Assembly (NCBI RefSeq): GCF_000381365.1
Contig: NZ_KB905466.1
Coordinates: 2,296,769-2,360,768, forward strand
Reading direction: 5' to 3'
Length of the DNA stretch: 64,000 bases
DNA from: Bacteroides salyersiae WAL 10018 = DSM 18765 = JCM 12988
GTDB taxonomy: Bacteria > Bacteroidota > Bacteroidia > Bacteroidales > Bacteroidaceae
The notes beneath the pieces were generated by a model. The model was not told the origin of the DNA and ran no database searches. It saw only the letters and a program-made list of their open reading frames with translations. The translations under genes and the position numbers were made by a program. Below, piece by piece: positions 42,027-52,700 of the stretch (its first letter is position 1; every line of letters starts with the position of its first letter).

Positions 42027-44171
42027 ATGATGAATAAAAAAGGTTATCTACTGATAGGATTGATCTATAGCCTATTTATCACAAATATCATGTCGCAAGA
42101 GTTAAAAACGCCGACACTGGAAGATCTGATTCCCGGCGGCGAGACCTACCGTTATGCCGAAAACCTTTACAGCTTACAATGGTGGGGGGATGAATGTATC
42201 AAACCAAGTATAGATACTCTATTCGTTATCGATCCCAAAACAGGAAAAGAGAAGATCATCGCCATACGGGAAACCGTAAACAAAGTACTGGAAAAAGAGC
42301 AGACAGGAAAACTGCCGCATTTCTATTCCACAAGTTTCCCTTGGGCAGATAAAGAAGAAATGCTGATCGAACTGCCCGGCAAATATGTTGTCTATGACTT
42401 CAAAAACAACCGGATCGTTTCTACCGTTACATTGGCAAAAGGTGCTTCTAATCAAGATTATTGTACCGCTACCGGAAACGTGGCCTATACGGTCGGGAAC
42501 AATCTGTACGTAAACGAGAATCCTGTTACCGATGAGCCCGAAGGCATTGTTTGCGGTCAATCCGTACACCGAAACGAATTCGGCATCTACAAAGGCACAT
42601 TCTGGAATCCCAAAGGCGATCTGCTGGCATTTTACCGTATGGACGAAAGTATGGTGACTCAATATCCACTGGTAGATATAACCGCCCGTATAGGAGAAGT
42701 AAACAACATCCGTTACCCAATGGCGGGAATGACCAGCCATCAAGTCATGATAGGTATCTACAATCCGACTACCGGCAAAACGCACTATTTAAAGACCGGA
42801 GACCCTACCGACCGTTATTTTACCAATATCAGTTGGTCACCGGACGGGAAAAGCCTCTATCTGATAGAATTAAACCGCGATCAGAACCATGCAAAATTGT
42901 GCCGATATGATGTAGAAACCGGAGAACTGGCCGCTACCCTCCTCGAAGAGACACATCCCAAATATGTAGAACCTCAGCAACCCATCGTTTTCTTACCTTG
43001 GGATTCTACTAAGTTCATCTACCAAAGCCAACGTAGCGGTTTCAATCATTTATATCTGTATGACATCACCGGCAAGCTGATCAAGCAACTGACCGAAGGG
43101 CAATGGCTGGTTAATAGCATCTTGGGCTTCAATGAAAAAAAGAAAGAAATTCTTTTCAGTGTCAACGATGCTACAGGACGGGATAACTTCTCCGTAAATG
43201 TAAAAACAGGCAAACGCAGTCTGCCTTTCAGTATGCATACAGATACCGAAGGAGTACACAATGCTACAGCCAGTCAATCAGGCCGTTATGTGATTGACAG
43301 TTACTCTACTCCCACCATTCCCAGAAAAATTGACATCATCGATACTCAAACGGGAAAGAACATCAACTTGCTCACAGCAGCCAATCCGTTCGACGGCTAC
43401 AAAATGCCGGTTATCGAAACCGGTACGATCAAAGCCGCAGACGGTGTAACCGATTTGTATTACCGCCTCATCAAACCTGCTGACATGGATCCGAACAAAA
43501 AATACCCCGCCATTGTATATGTCTACGGAGGTCCCCATGCTCAAATGGTCACAGGAGGCTGGCAAAACGGTGCCCGCGGATGGGATATTTACATGGCCAA
43601 TAAAGGATACGTCATGTTCTGTCTGGATAATCGCGGCAGCTCTAATCGTGGACTGGAATTTGAAAATGTTACTTTCCGCCAATTAGGTATCGAAGAAGGA
43701 AAAGACCAGGTAAAAGGAGCCGAATTTCTACAAAGCTTGCCTTATGTAGATAAAAACCGGATCGGCGTGCATGGATGGAGCTTCGGCGGCCACATGACTA
43801 CTGCACTGCTACTCCGCTATCCGGAGATTTTCAAAGTAGGTGTAGCCGGTGGTCCTGTTATCGACTGGAGTTATTATGAAATAATGTACGGAGAACGGTA
43901 TATGGATACCCCTCAAAGCAATCCCGAAGGTTATGAACAGTGTAATCTGAAAAATCTGGCCGGCAACCTGAAAGGGCATCTGCTCATCATCCATGATGAC
44001 CACGATGATACCTGTGTGCCCCAGCATACACTTTCATTCATGAAAGCCTGCGTAGACGCCCGTACTTATCCGGATCTCTTCATTTACCCGGGACATAAAC
44101 ACAATGTAATGGGACGCGACCGCGTACATTTACACGAAAAGATAACCCGCTATTTTGAAGATAACCTGTAA
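42027..44171 (+). CDS. S9-family prolyl dipeptidyl peptidase (DPP IV type)
   Basis: A 714-aa exported serine peptidase. An N-terminal signal segment (GYLLIGLIYSLFITNIMSQ) is followed by a DPP IV-type beta-propeller and a C-terminal alpha/beta hydrolase domain. The nucleophile is Ser in HGWSFGGHMTT; the acid Asp is in IIHDDHDDTCVP and the His in PGHKHNVMG. It likely removes X-Pro dipeptides in the periplasm. With the S46 enzyme at 6616-8754, it makes two peptide-degrading exopeptidases in this window. Confidence 0.9.
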   Translation: MMNKKGYLLIGLIYSLFITNIMSQELKTPTLEDLIPGGETYRYAENLYSLQWWGDECIKPSIDTLFVIDPKTGKEKIIAIRETVNKVLEKEQTGKLPHFYSTSFPWADKEEMLIELPGKYVVYDFKNNRIVSTVTLAKGASNQDYCTATGNVAYTVGNNLYVNENPVTDEPEGIVCGQSVHRNEFGIYKGTFWNPKGDLLAFYRMDESMVTQYPLVDITARIGEVNNIRYPMAGMTSHQVMIGIYNPTTGKTHYLKTGDPTDRYFTNISWSPDGKSLYLIELNRDQNHAKLCRYDVETGELAATLLEETHPKYVEPQQPIVFLPWDSTKFIYQSQRSGFNHLYLYDITGKLIKQLTEGQWLVNSILGFNEKKKEILFSVNDATGRDNFSVNVKTGKRSLPFSMHTDTEGVHNATASQSGRYVIDSYSTPTIPRKIDIIDTQTGKNINLLTAANPFDGYKMPVIETGTIKAADGVTDLYYRLIKPADMDPNKKYPAIVYVYGGPHAQMVTGGWQNGARGWDIYMANKGYVMFCLDNRGSSNRGLEFENVTFRQLGIEEGKDQVKGAEFLQSLPYVDKNRIGVHGWSFGGHMTTALLLRYPEIFKVGVAGGPVIDWSYYEIMYGERYMDTPQSNPEGYEQCNLKNLAGNLKGHLLIIHDDHDDTCVPQHTLSFMKACVDARTYPDLFIYPGHKHNVMGRDRVHLHEKITRYFEDNL

Positions 44172-44283
44172 ACCGGTGCCTGTTTTAAAGATGCGATAAA
44201 TAAATTATAAGTAAGAACAAATGCCACATATCCGGTGCCGGACGCGCACATTGGTATATCGGCATATTAACCCAATTATCAAT

Positions 44284-45558
44284 ATGAAACTGTTACTCTT
44301 AGGTTCGGGCGGCCGTGAACATGCCTTAGCATGGAAAATAGCCCAAAGCCCCAAAGTGGAAAAGTTATACATCGCTCCCGGTAATGCCGGAACCTCTTCG
44401 GTCGGTGAGAACGTAAACATCAAAGCTACAGATTTCGATGCACTGAAAGCATTTGCTCTTAAAGAGAAAATCGACATGATCGTAGTCGGCCCCGAAGATC
44501 CGTTGGTAGAAGGTATTTACGACTATTTCCAAAACAGCCCTGAAACAAAGCATATTTCCATTATCGGGCCTACTGCCGAAGGTGCCCGTTTGGAAGGCAG
44601 TAAAGAATTTGCCAAAGAATTTATGCAACGCCATCACATTCCGACCGCACGGTACAAGAGTATCACAGCCGATACCCTGGAAGAAGGATTTGCTTTTCTG
44701 GAAAGTCTGGAAGCACCCTATGTATTGAAAGCCGACGGACTCTGTGCCGGAAAAGGAGTATTGATACTTCCGACTCTGGATGAAGCAAAAAAAGAGCTGA
44801 AAGAGATGCTTAGCGGTATGTTCGGAGACGCATCGGCAACAGTGGTTATCGAAGAGTTTCTCAGTGGAATCGAGTGCAGCGTATTCGTATTGACGGATAG
44901 CGAACACTATAAAGTACTTCCTGTAGCCAAAGACTACAAGCGTATCGGTGAAGGCGACAAAGGTCTCAACACGGGAGGTATGGGCAGCGTTACTCCGGTT
45001 CCCTTTGCCAATGAAGAGTTTATGGAAAAAGTCCGCACACGGATCATCGAACCTACCGTCAACGGACTAAAGACAGAGGGCATTCTTTATAAAGGCTTTA
45101 TCTTCCTGGGGCTGATCAACGTAAAAGGAGAACCGATGGTGATCGAATACAACGTCCGTATGGGAGACCCGGAAACAGAAAGCGTAATGCTTCGCGTCAA
45201 AAGCGATCTCGTAGAGCTTTTCGAGGGAGTAGCCCAGAAAAACTTAGATACAAAAACGCTCGAGATCGATCCTCGCACGGCAGCATGTGTCATGCTGGTA
45301 AGCGGCGGCTATCCGGAAACTTACCAGAAAGGATTTCCTATCAGCGGCATTGAACAGGCCCAAGATACGGAAAGCATTCTCTTTCATGCCGGCACGGCCT
45401 TAAAAGAGGGTCAAATCGTAACCAACGGAGGACGTGTCATTGCCATCAGTTCGTATGGAAATTCCAAAGAAGAAGCACTTGCAAAGAGCTATCAAGTGGC
45501 CGAGATGATACAATTTGAAAAGAAAAACCTCCGGCACGATATCGGATTTGATTTATAA
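44284..45558 (+). CDS. purD: phosphoribosylamine-glycine ligase
   Basis: A 424-aa ATP-grasp enzyme of de novo purine synthesis, making GAR from phosphoribosylamine and glycine. The N-terminus [20 protein letters not shown] and the segments [35 protein letters not shown] and [11 protein letters not shown] are diagnostic. ATG 44284 is used because the 21 residues further upstream are not part of the family. Its TAA overlaps the next gene's ATG. Confidence 0.97.
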   Translation: MKLLLLGSGGREHALAWKIAQSPKVEKLYIAPGNAGTSSVGENVNIKATDFDALKAFALKEKIDMIVVGPEDPLVEGIYDYFQNSPETKHISIIGPTAEGARLEGSKEFAKEFMQRHHIPTARYKSITADTLEEGFAFLESLEAPYVLKADGLCAGKGVLILPTLDEAKKELKEMLSGMFGDASATVVIEEFLSGIECSVFVLTDSEHYKVLPVAKDYKRIGEGDKGLNTGGMGSVTPVPFANEEFMEKVRTRIIEPTVNGLKTEGILYKGFIFLGLINVKGEPMVIEYNVRMGDPETESVMLRVKSDLVELFEGVAQKNLDTKTLEIDPRTAACVMLVSGGYPETYQKGFPISGIEQAQDTESILFHAGTALKEGQIVTNGGRVIAISSYGNSKEEALAKSYQVAEMIQFEKKNLRHDIGFDL

Positions 45559-46562
45559 TGAGAAATAGAAGACTACAAGGCCGGATAACAGCAGGCAGAT
45601 TCACACTGCCCGCTGTTATCCTTATTTGCATCGTCTGCTGGATAGGCACTTCCATCCTGCTGCCTGCAATGAGTTCGGAAAAAGAAGCCGGATATGCATT
45701 GTGGCAGTCGGTCTGCACACTTTATCTCCCTGCCTGGGCCGACAGGGTCATCAGCTTTATGCTATACGCCGCCATCGGATATTTTCTGATCGAGCTCAAC
45801 AATACGTTCGCCATTATCCGTATGCGGGCTTCGGTACAGACCTCCATTTATTTTTTATTGGTAACCATCTGTCCGGGCATGCACCTGTTGTATGCAGGAG
45901 ATATAGCCGCCGTAGCCTTCCTTATCTCTCTGTTTTTCTTATTTAAAAGTTATCAGCACCCCCGTCCGGTGAGTTATATATTCCATTCTTTCGTTTTCAT
46001 AGGAGCGGGAAGCCTGCTGTTTCCACAATTATTATATTTCATTCCCCTTTGGCTGATAGGAGCTTATTACTTCCAATCACTCACAGCCCGTAGTTTTTGT
46101 GCCGCATTGATAGGGCTGAGTGTTTCCTATTGGTTTTTGTTCGGCCATGCGTTCTTCTACGGTCAGATGGAGCTGTTCTACCAACCATTCGTCGAGCTGG
46201 TTCATTTCCAACCGGTCAATCCCGGCAAGGACCTTCAACTTTGGGAGCTCGTTACGCTTGGTTATCTATTCATCCTGTTCATAGTCAGCGCAGCGCATTG
46301 CATTGTCAGTGGATTCGAAGACAAGATACGTACCCGTTCTTATCTGCATTTCCTGATTTTCATAAATTTCTGCATATTCCTGTTCATATTCCTGCAACCG
46401 GCCCACTGCATGGACCTACTATCGTTACTTCTGATAGGAGTCAGTATTCTTGTGGGACATTTGTTTGTTTTAACCAACAGTAAAGCCGCTAATCTATTCT
46501 TTATCGGTTCCATGACCGGATTAATTCTCTTATTCTGTTTCAATGTATGGACGCTTTTATAA
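45558..46562 (+). CDS. hypothetical multi-pass membrane protein
   Basis: A 334-aa protein with about nine to ten hydrophobic helices and no catalytic motif that I recognise. It resembles the Bacteroidetes DUF6427-type membrane proteins in layout only. It overlaps purD by one base and the DedA-like gene by 16 bases, so it belongs to a purD-to-zinc-transport gene string. Function unknown. Confidence 0.75.
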   Translation: MRNRRLQGRITAGRFTLPAVILICIVCWIGTSILLPAMSSEKEAGYALWQSVCTLYLPAWADRVISFMLYAAIGYFLIELNNTFAIIRMRASVQTSIYFLLVTICPGMHLLYAGDIAAVAFLISLFFLFKSYQHPRPVSYIFHSFVFIGAGSLLFPQLLYFIPLWLIGAYYFQSLTARSFCAALIGLSVSYWFLFGHAFFYGQMELFYQPFVELVHFQPVNPGKDLQLWELVTLGYLFILFIVSAAHCIVSGFEDKIRTRSYLHFLIFINFCIFLFIFLQPAHCMDLLSLLLIGVSILVGHLFVLTNSKAANLFFIGSMTGLILLFCFNVWTLL

Positions 46563-47017
46563 ATTTTCTTATTGAATGGGGTTATTTAGGCATGTTTCTT
46601 TCTGCCGTACTGGCTGGGAGCGTTGTTCCTTTCAGCTCGGAAGCGGTGTTGGCAGCATTGGTTCTGCCCAGTACAGGTTTGAGTCCTGTTATCTGCCTGT
46701 TATCAGCTTCGGCAGGCAACCTTTTAGGTAGCCTGACCTGCTATGCAATGGGGCGCATGGGCCGTATGGATTGGCTTGAAAAATACTTCCACATGAAACG
46801 GGAAAAGGTAGAACGTATGCAAGCCTACCTCAACGGACGAAGCGGCTTCATGGCTTTCTTCGCTTTTCTTCCCATTATCGGAAGCGTAATAGCCGTTGCA
46901 CTGGGATTTCTGCGAAGCAATATATGGGTAGTTTCCATCTCTATGCTGGCCGGAAAAATGCTGCGTTATATATTAGTAATCCTTGCAGCGAGGGGGCTGA
47001 TCGACTTAATGGTATGA
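46547..47017 (+). CDS. DedA/YqaA-family membrane protein
   Basis: A 156-aa membrane protein with the SNARE-associated/DedA fold: about four helices, FLSAVLAGSVVPFSSEAVLAALV at the N-terminus with a conserved acidic residue, then YAMGRMGRMDWLEKYFHMKREKVERM. YqaA-type members are short forms of DedA proteins, some of which flip undecaprenyl phosphate or phospholipids. Its stop overlaps the start of mnmD. Confidence 0.85.
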   Translation: MDAFINFLIEWGYLGMFLSAVLAGSVVPFSSEAVLAALVLPSTGLSPVICLLSASAGNLLGSLTCYAMGRMGRMDWLEKYFHMKREKVERMQAYLNGRSGFMAFFAFLPIIGSVIAVALGFLRSNIWVVSISMLAGKMLRYILVILAARGLIDLMV

Positions 47018-47751
47018 AACGAATCATTGAACTGACTGCCGATGGCAGCGCCACTCTTTTCGTTCCGGAGTTGAACGAACATTATCATTCTGTGAAAGGT
47101 GCCAGAACCGAGTCTCAACATATTTTCATCGACATGGGATTGAATGCCTCCGAAGCCGTAGAGCCACATATTCTCGAAATAGGTTTCGGAACGGGATTTA
47201 ATGCTCTGCTTACACTTGAAACTGCAGAAAGATCCCTTCGGAAAGTGCACTATACCGGTATCGAACTCTACCCGCTTTCCTGGGATATCGTAGAGCCGTT
47301 GGGATATAGTAACAACCCGTTGTTCAAAACATTACATATGATTCCCTGGGGTGAGGATGCAATAATAACGCCCCACTTTACGTTAAGAAAAGTACAAGCG
47401 GATGTAAACAATGTATTTATGTGTCCATGTGGCAATCTATCTGCTGAAAACACGGTGATACCTGACAGTAACCGGGGGATCGGCACGGCAACACATTGGG
47501 ACATTATCTATTTTGATGCTTTTGCACCCGAGAAACAACCGGAGATGTGGTCGCAAGAACTATTCAACCGGCTATATGTTATAATGAATCCGAAAGGCAT
47601 ACTCACCACTTATTGTGCGAAAGGGATAGTACGCCGTATGTTACAGGCAGCAGGCTTTACAGTGGAACGCCTTCCCGGCCCCCCAGGAGGAAAACGAGAA
47701 ATACTAAGAGCCCGGAAAGACTGTCCGCCGGAGAAAAAAACAACCATCTAA
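47014..47751 (+). CDS. mnmD: tRNA 5-aminomethyl-2-thiouridine methyltransferase MnmD
   Basis: A 245-aa methyltransferase corresponding to the MnmC2 half of E. coli MnmC; the FAD oxidoreductase half is absent. It shows LTADGSATLFVPELNEHYHS, ILEIGFGTGFNALLT (SAM binding) and DIIYFDAFAPEKQPEMWS. It acts after MnmE/MnmG on U34. ATG 47014 overlaps the DedA-like stop; residues further upstream in frame belong to the overlapped gene. Confidence 0.93.
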   Translation: MKRIIELTADGSATLFVPELNEHYHSVKGARTESQHIFIDMGLNASEAVEPHILEIGFGTGFNALLTLETAERSLRKVHYTGIELYPLSWDIVEPLGYSNNPLFKTLHMIPWGEDAIITPHFTLRKVQADVNNVFMCPCGNLSAENTVIPDSNRGIGTATHWDIIYFDAFAPEKQPEMWSQELFNRLYVIMNPKGILTTYCAKGIVRRMLQAAGFTVERLPGPPGGKREILRARKDCPPEKKTTI

Positions 47752-47766
47752 AAAGAAACAATATAT

Positions 47767-48648
47767 ATGAGACATATCTTCGCTCTTCTCCTGATAATCA
47801 TCTGCCTGACATCGTGCAATACAGGAAAGTCAAAACAAAATAACGAGAAGCCGGTTATTGCCGTCACCATCGAGCCGCAACGTTATTTCACCGAAGCCAT
47901 TGCCGGAGATAAATTCGATGTCATCAGCATCGTACCCAAAGGCAGCAGTCCGGAAACCTACGATCCGACGCCCCAACAGCTCGTTTCACTTGGAGACAGC
48001 AAAGCCTATTTCCGCATCGGCTATATTGGCTTCGAACAAGTCTGGATGGATCGTCTCACAGACAATACCCCCCACATCCAAGTATTCGATACGTCGAAAG
48101 ATGTAGACCTCATTTTTGAAGAAGAAGAGATTCACGGAGACCACCGCCATGCCGGAGGCGTGGAACCACATATCTGGAATTCGACCGGCAATGCCCTCAT
48201 CATCGCGCGTAATACGTACAAAGCGCTCTGTCAGCTGGATAAAGAGAACGAAGCCTATTATCTGGCCCGATACGACAGTCTGAGCCAACGTATCATACAG
48301 ACAGACAGCATTATCCGGGAAACCTTGAAAGAGCCCGGCGCTACCCGGACATTTATGATTTATCATCCGGCCCTTTCCTATTTCGCCCGCGATTACGGAC
48401 TGCAACAAATCAGCATCGAAGAGGGCGGAAAGGAGCCCTCTCCTGCCCATTTGAAAGAGTTGGTAGATGTTTGCCGCCAGGCAGACGTCCGTGTTATTTT
48501 CATCCAACCCGAGTTTGATCATCGTAATGCAGAAATCATAGCTAAAGAAACCCGGACAAGAATTGTCCCCATCCATCCTCTCAGTTACGACTGGGAAGCA
48601 GAAATGCAGGCAGTTGCCCGGGCATTGGCAAACAACGATAAACAATAA
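47767..48648 (+). CDS. metal ABC transporter substrate-binding lipoprotein (ZnuA/TroA)
   Basis: A 293-aa cluster A-I solute-binding protein for Zn or Mn. Lipoprotein signal (LLLIIICLTSCNTG). IEPQRYFTEAIAGD and IVPKGSSPETYDPTPQQL are typical; the metal ligands are His in GGVEPHIWNS, in FMIYHPALSYFA and in the FIQPEFDHRNAE region. A short acidic/His stretch (EEEIHGDHRHAGG) before the second ligand is like the His-rich loop of ZnuA. The ATPase gene follows 8 bases later. Confidence 0.92.
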   Translation: MRHIFALLLIIICLTSCNTGKSKQNNEKPVIAVTIEPQRYFTEAIAGDKFDVISIVPKGSSPETYDPTPQQLVSLGDSKAYFRIGYIGFEQVWMDRLTDNTPHIQVFDTSKDVDLIFEEEEIHGDHRHAGGVEPHIWNSTGNALIIARNTYKALCQLDKENEAYYLARYDSLSQRIIQTDSIIRETLKEPGATRTFMIYHPALSYFARDYGLQQISIEEGGKEPSPAHLKELVDVCRQADVRVIFIQPEFDHRNAEIIAKETRTRIVPIHPLSYDWEAEMQAVARALANNDKQ

Positions 48649-48656
48649 ACGATCCG

Positions 48657-49406
48657 ATGACGACACAACCGATAATAGAAGTTCACGGACTTTCCGCCGG
48701 ATATGACGGACGTACCGTGCTGCATGACATCAACCTTACTGTCTATGAAAATGATTTCTTAGGCATTATCGGCCCCAACGGAGGAGGAAAAACAACTCTT
48801 ATCAAATGCATTTTAGGGTTATTAAAACCTACAGCCGGAAAGATTACATACAATATTTCGACTATGGGTTACCTCCCGCAATACAATACGATCGACCGTA
48901 AATTTCCTATTTCCGTTGAAGAGGTAATATTATCCGGACTCAGTTCCAAAAAGTCACTCATCAGTAGATTTACAGACGAACAACGCGAGAAAGTGCGTTC
49001 AACCATCGCCCGTATGGGACTGGAAGGCTTGGAAAGCCGTGCGATCGGACAACTCAGCGGCGGACAATTACAACGTGCTTTATTGGGGCGTGCCATTGTC
49101 AGTGACCCGTCGGTCGTTATCCTCGACGAACCGAGTACTTACATAGACAAACGTTTCGAAGCCCGCCTATACGAGCTTTTGGCAGAAATAAACAAAGAAT
49201 GCGCCATTATCCTTGTGAGTCACGACATCGGCACGGTACTGCAACAGGTCAAGTCCATCGCCTGCGTCAACGAAACACTGGATTATCACCCGGATACGGA
49301 AGTCACGACAGAGTGGCTGGAACGTAACTTCAACTGCCCTATCGAATTATTAGGGCACGGCACATTGCCACACCGCGTACTGGGAGAGCATCACCATCAT
49401 CATTAG
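48657..49406 (+). CDS. metal ABC transporter ATPase (ZnuC-like), His-tailed
   Basis: A 249-aa ABC ATPase with Walker A GPNGGGKTT, signature LSGGQLQRALL, Walker B VVILDEPS and switch His in LVSHD. Its C-terminus ends in GEHHHHH, five consecutive His, which could bind metal and sense it. The usual permease (ZnuB-type) is not next; the following gene is DUF2723, so the membrane subunit must be elsewhere. Confidence 0.93.
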   Translation: MTTQPIIEVHGLSAGYDGRTVLHDINLTVYENDFLGIIGPNGGGKTTLIKCILGLLKPTAGKITYNISTMGYLPQYNTIDRKFPISVEEVILSGLSSKKSLISRFTDEQREKVRSTIARMGLEGLESRAIGQLSGGQLQRALLGRAIVSDPSVVILDEPSTYIDKRFEARLYELLAEINKECAIILVSHDIGTVLQQVKSIACVNETLDYHPDTEVTTEWLERNFNCPIELLGHGTLPHRVLGEHHHHH

Positions 49407-49441
49407 AGGAAAGAGAGAAACCAATAAGAGTCTTAATCGTT

Positions 49442-49519
49442 TCACAGTTGTGAAACGAGTTCCTCACACATGAGAGACGTGCGTCTCACAACCATGAGAC
49501 GCTCTCCTCACAATTGTGA
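49442..49519. repeat. four near-palindromes with exact 22-base period
   Basis: 12-base cores TCACAGTTGTGA (49442), TCACACATGAGA (49464), TCACAACCATGA (49486) and TCACAATTGTGA (49508) start exactly 22 bases apart. The last is a perfect palindrome, the first nearly so. Flanking bases extend some of them (TTTCACA...TGTGAAA; GTCTCA...TGAGAC). The layout is like the cluster at 22373-22455, with different sequence. Confidence 0.78.
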
Positions 49520-49686
49520 AACAGTAAAAAAGCAATAGAAAAAACATAAAAGAGCGACTGCCTTATCACCTTTATTCAACCTGCACACTCCGCAAACAAA
49601 GCATATCGACGGACATCCCGTATAGGCTTCTTCCTAAAATCTTATAATTATTCCTCCCTTTCCACTTCTTTATACATGTAAATCAT

Positions 49687-49694
49687 TATCTTTG
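49687..49694 (+). promoter_or_regulatory. -7 box TATCTTTG for the DUF2723 gene
   Basis: TAnnTTTG match 41 bases before ATG 49736. Confidence 0.65.
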
Positions 49695-49735
49695 CGCCCA
49701 CTTAACATGTTAATGAATAAACAACTATCGTTTTA

Positions 49736-52700
49736 ATGAAACAGTACAAAACCGTAAACAACCTCGTCGGTTGGCTTACTTTCATTATCGCTGCCACGGT
49801 CTATTGCATGACAATAGAACCGACAGCCAGTTTCTGGGATTGTCCCGAGTTCATTACTACCGGCTATAAACTGGAAGTCGGTCACCCGCCCGGCGCACCT
49901 TTCTTCATGCTGACAGCCAACCTATTCTCACAATTTGCATCCGATGCCACCACCGTGGCCAAAATGGTGAATTACATGAGCGCCCTGATGAGCGGTGCCT
50001 GTATTCTGTTCCTTTTCTGGAGCATCACCCATCTGGTACGCAAACTCATTATCAAGGACGAAAACAACATTACGACCGGTCAACTGATCACCATTATGGG
50101 TAGCGGACTTGTCGGTGCATTGGTATACACCTTCAGCGACACCTTTTGGTTCAGTGCCGTCGAAGGTGAAGTTTACGCCTATTCATCCCTGTTCACAGCC
50201 GTTGTATTCTGGCTGATTCTGAAGTGGGAAGATGTGGCCGACCAGCCACACAGTGATCGCTGGATCATCCTGATCGCCTATCTCACAGGATTAAGCATCG
50301 GTGTTCACTTGCTGAACCTGCTTTGTTTACCCGCCATCGTATTGGTATATTATTATAAAAAAGTTCCCAACGCCAATGCCAAAGGTTCGCTTTTGGCCCT
50401 TTTCGGTTCTATGGTACTGGTAGGAATCGTACTTTACGGCATTGTACCGGGAGTTGTAAAAGTAGGCGGATGGTTCGAACTGCTCTTTGTCAACAGCATG
50501 GGGCTGCCATTCAATACCGGTGTTATTGTTTATATCATTATACTTGCAGCGAGCATCATCTGGGGAGTATACGAAAGTTATACGGAAACCAGCCGCCCAC
50601 GCATGAATATCTCTTTTATGCTTACCATTGCCCTGTTGGGTATCCCATTCTACGGACACGGAGCAAGCAGCGTCATTATCGGTATTATCGTACTGGCAGC
50701 CTTGGGACTTTACCTGTTCGCAAAAAAACTCGATCTGAAATACCAGATATCTGCACGCACCATGAATACCGCCCTACTCTGTACCATGATGATCATGGTA
50801 GGCTATTCGTCGTATGCCCTGATCGTTATCCGTTCAACGGCCAACACTCCGATGGACCAAAACTCTCCCGAAGATATCTTCACACTGGGCGAATACTTGG
50901 GACGTGAACAGTACGGAACCCGTCCGTTATTTTACGGACAGGCCTACTCTTCAAAAGTAGAATTGGAAGTCAAAGACGGATATTGCGTTCCTGTAGAAGC
51001 CAACAGTACCACCAAATATATCCGTAAAGAAAAAACATCCGCAGACGAAAAAGACTCGTACATCGAGGTTCCCGGACGTGTGGAATATAAATATGCACAA
51101 AACATGCTCTTCCCGCGTATGTACAGCAGCGCACACGCAGCACAATACAAAGGATGGGTAGATATCAACGGTGTCGACGTCCCCTACGACGAATGCGGCA
51201 ATGCCATCATGGTCAACATTCCGACCCAATGGGAAAACATTAAGTTCTTCTTCCGCTACCAGCTCAATTTCATGTACTGGCGTTACTTTATGTGGAACTT
51301 TGCCGGACGTCAAAACGACCTCCAGGGAAGCGGTGAAATAGAACATGGCAACTGGATTACAGGCATCCCGTTCATCGACAACTGGCTGGTAGGCGACCAG
51401 AGCCTGCTTCCGCAAGAACTGAAAGACAACAAAGGACACAATGTATTCTACTGCCTGCCTCTGCTCTTAGGTATTATCGGCCTCCTTTGGCAAGCCTACC
51501 GGGGACAGAAAGGCGTACAGCAATTCTGGGTAGTATTCTTCCTGTTCTTTATGACCGGTATTGCCATTGTGCTCTATCTGAATCAGACCCCGAGCCAGCC
51601 CCGTGAACGAGATTATGCATATGCAGGCTCCTTCTATGCCTTTGCCATCTGGGTAGGTATGGGCGTGGCAGGTATCATCAAGCTCTTGCAGGACTACGCC
51701 AAAATGAAGGAACTTCCGGCGTCTGTCCTTGTTTCAGTACTCTGTCTGCTGGTTCCCATCCAAATGGCAAGCCAGACATGGGATGATCATGACCGTTCGG
51801 GACGTTACGTCGCACGTGATTTCGGGCAAAACTACCTGATGTCTTTACAGGAAAGCGGCAATCCGATCATCTTTACCAATGGTGACAATGATACATTCCC
51901 CTTATGGTACAATCAAGAGACAGAAGGTTTCCGTACCGATGCCCGTACCTGCAACCTGAGCTATCTGCAAACGGACTGGTACATCGACCAAATGAAACGC
52001 CCGGCTTACGATTCCCCGTCACTCCCCATCACATGGGACCGCGTAGAATACGTAGAAGGAACCAATGAATACATTCAGATCCGTCCGGAAATCAAACAGA
52101 CCATCGACGCCCTCTATGCCCAGGCAAACAGCAGCGACAATCCGGAGGCCTTGCAGAATGTCCGTAACGAGTTCGGAGAAGATCCCTACGAATTAAAGAA
52201 CATCCTCAAATACTGGATACGTTCCGAGAAAGAAGGGTTACACGTTATCCCGACTGACAGTATCGTCATCAAAATCGATAAAGAAGCCGTACGCCGCAGT
52301 GGTATGAAAATTCCGGAAGCATTGGGCGATTCAATCCCCGATCACATGAATATCCTGCTGAGAGATGACAACGGAAGACCCAAACGCGCACTTTACAAAA
52401 GCGAGCTGATGATGCTCGAAATGCTGGCGCATGCCAACTGGGAACGGCCGATGTATATGGCCATCACCGTAGGCCGGGAAAATCAGTTAGGCATGGACAA
52501 ACACTTTATCCAGGAAGGTCTCGCTTCCCGCTTCACACCGTTCGAAACCAAAAAGTTAGGAACAACCGTGGACAGCGAAAAGATGTATGACAACCTGATG
52601 AACAAGTTCAAATTCGGCGGCATCGACAAACCGGGCATCTACATTGACGAAAACGTAATGCGCATGTGCTACACACACCGCCGTGTGTTCGCCCAGTTGA

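Larger units (their letters stand above)
49407..49735. other. 329-base intergenic region with periodic palindromes
   Basis: Holds the four-unit palindrome cluster (49442-49519) and the DUF2723 promoter. The rest is unremarkable AT-rich sequence. Confidence 0.7.

Noticed and set aside
47986..48666. 226-codon antisense frame over the ZnuA-like gene
   Set aside because: Antisense shadow; the plus-strand lipoprotein has clear family motifs and spacing.
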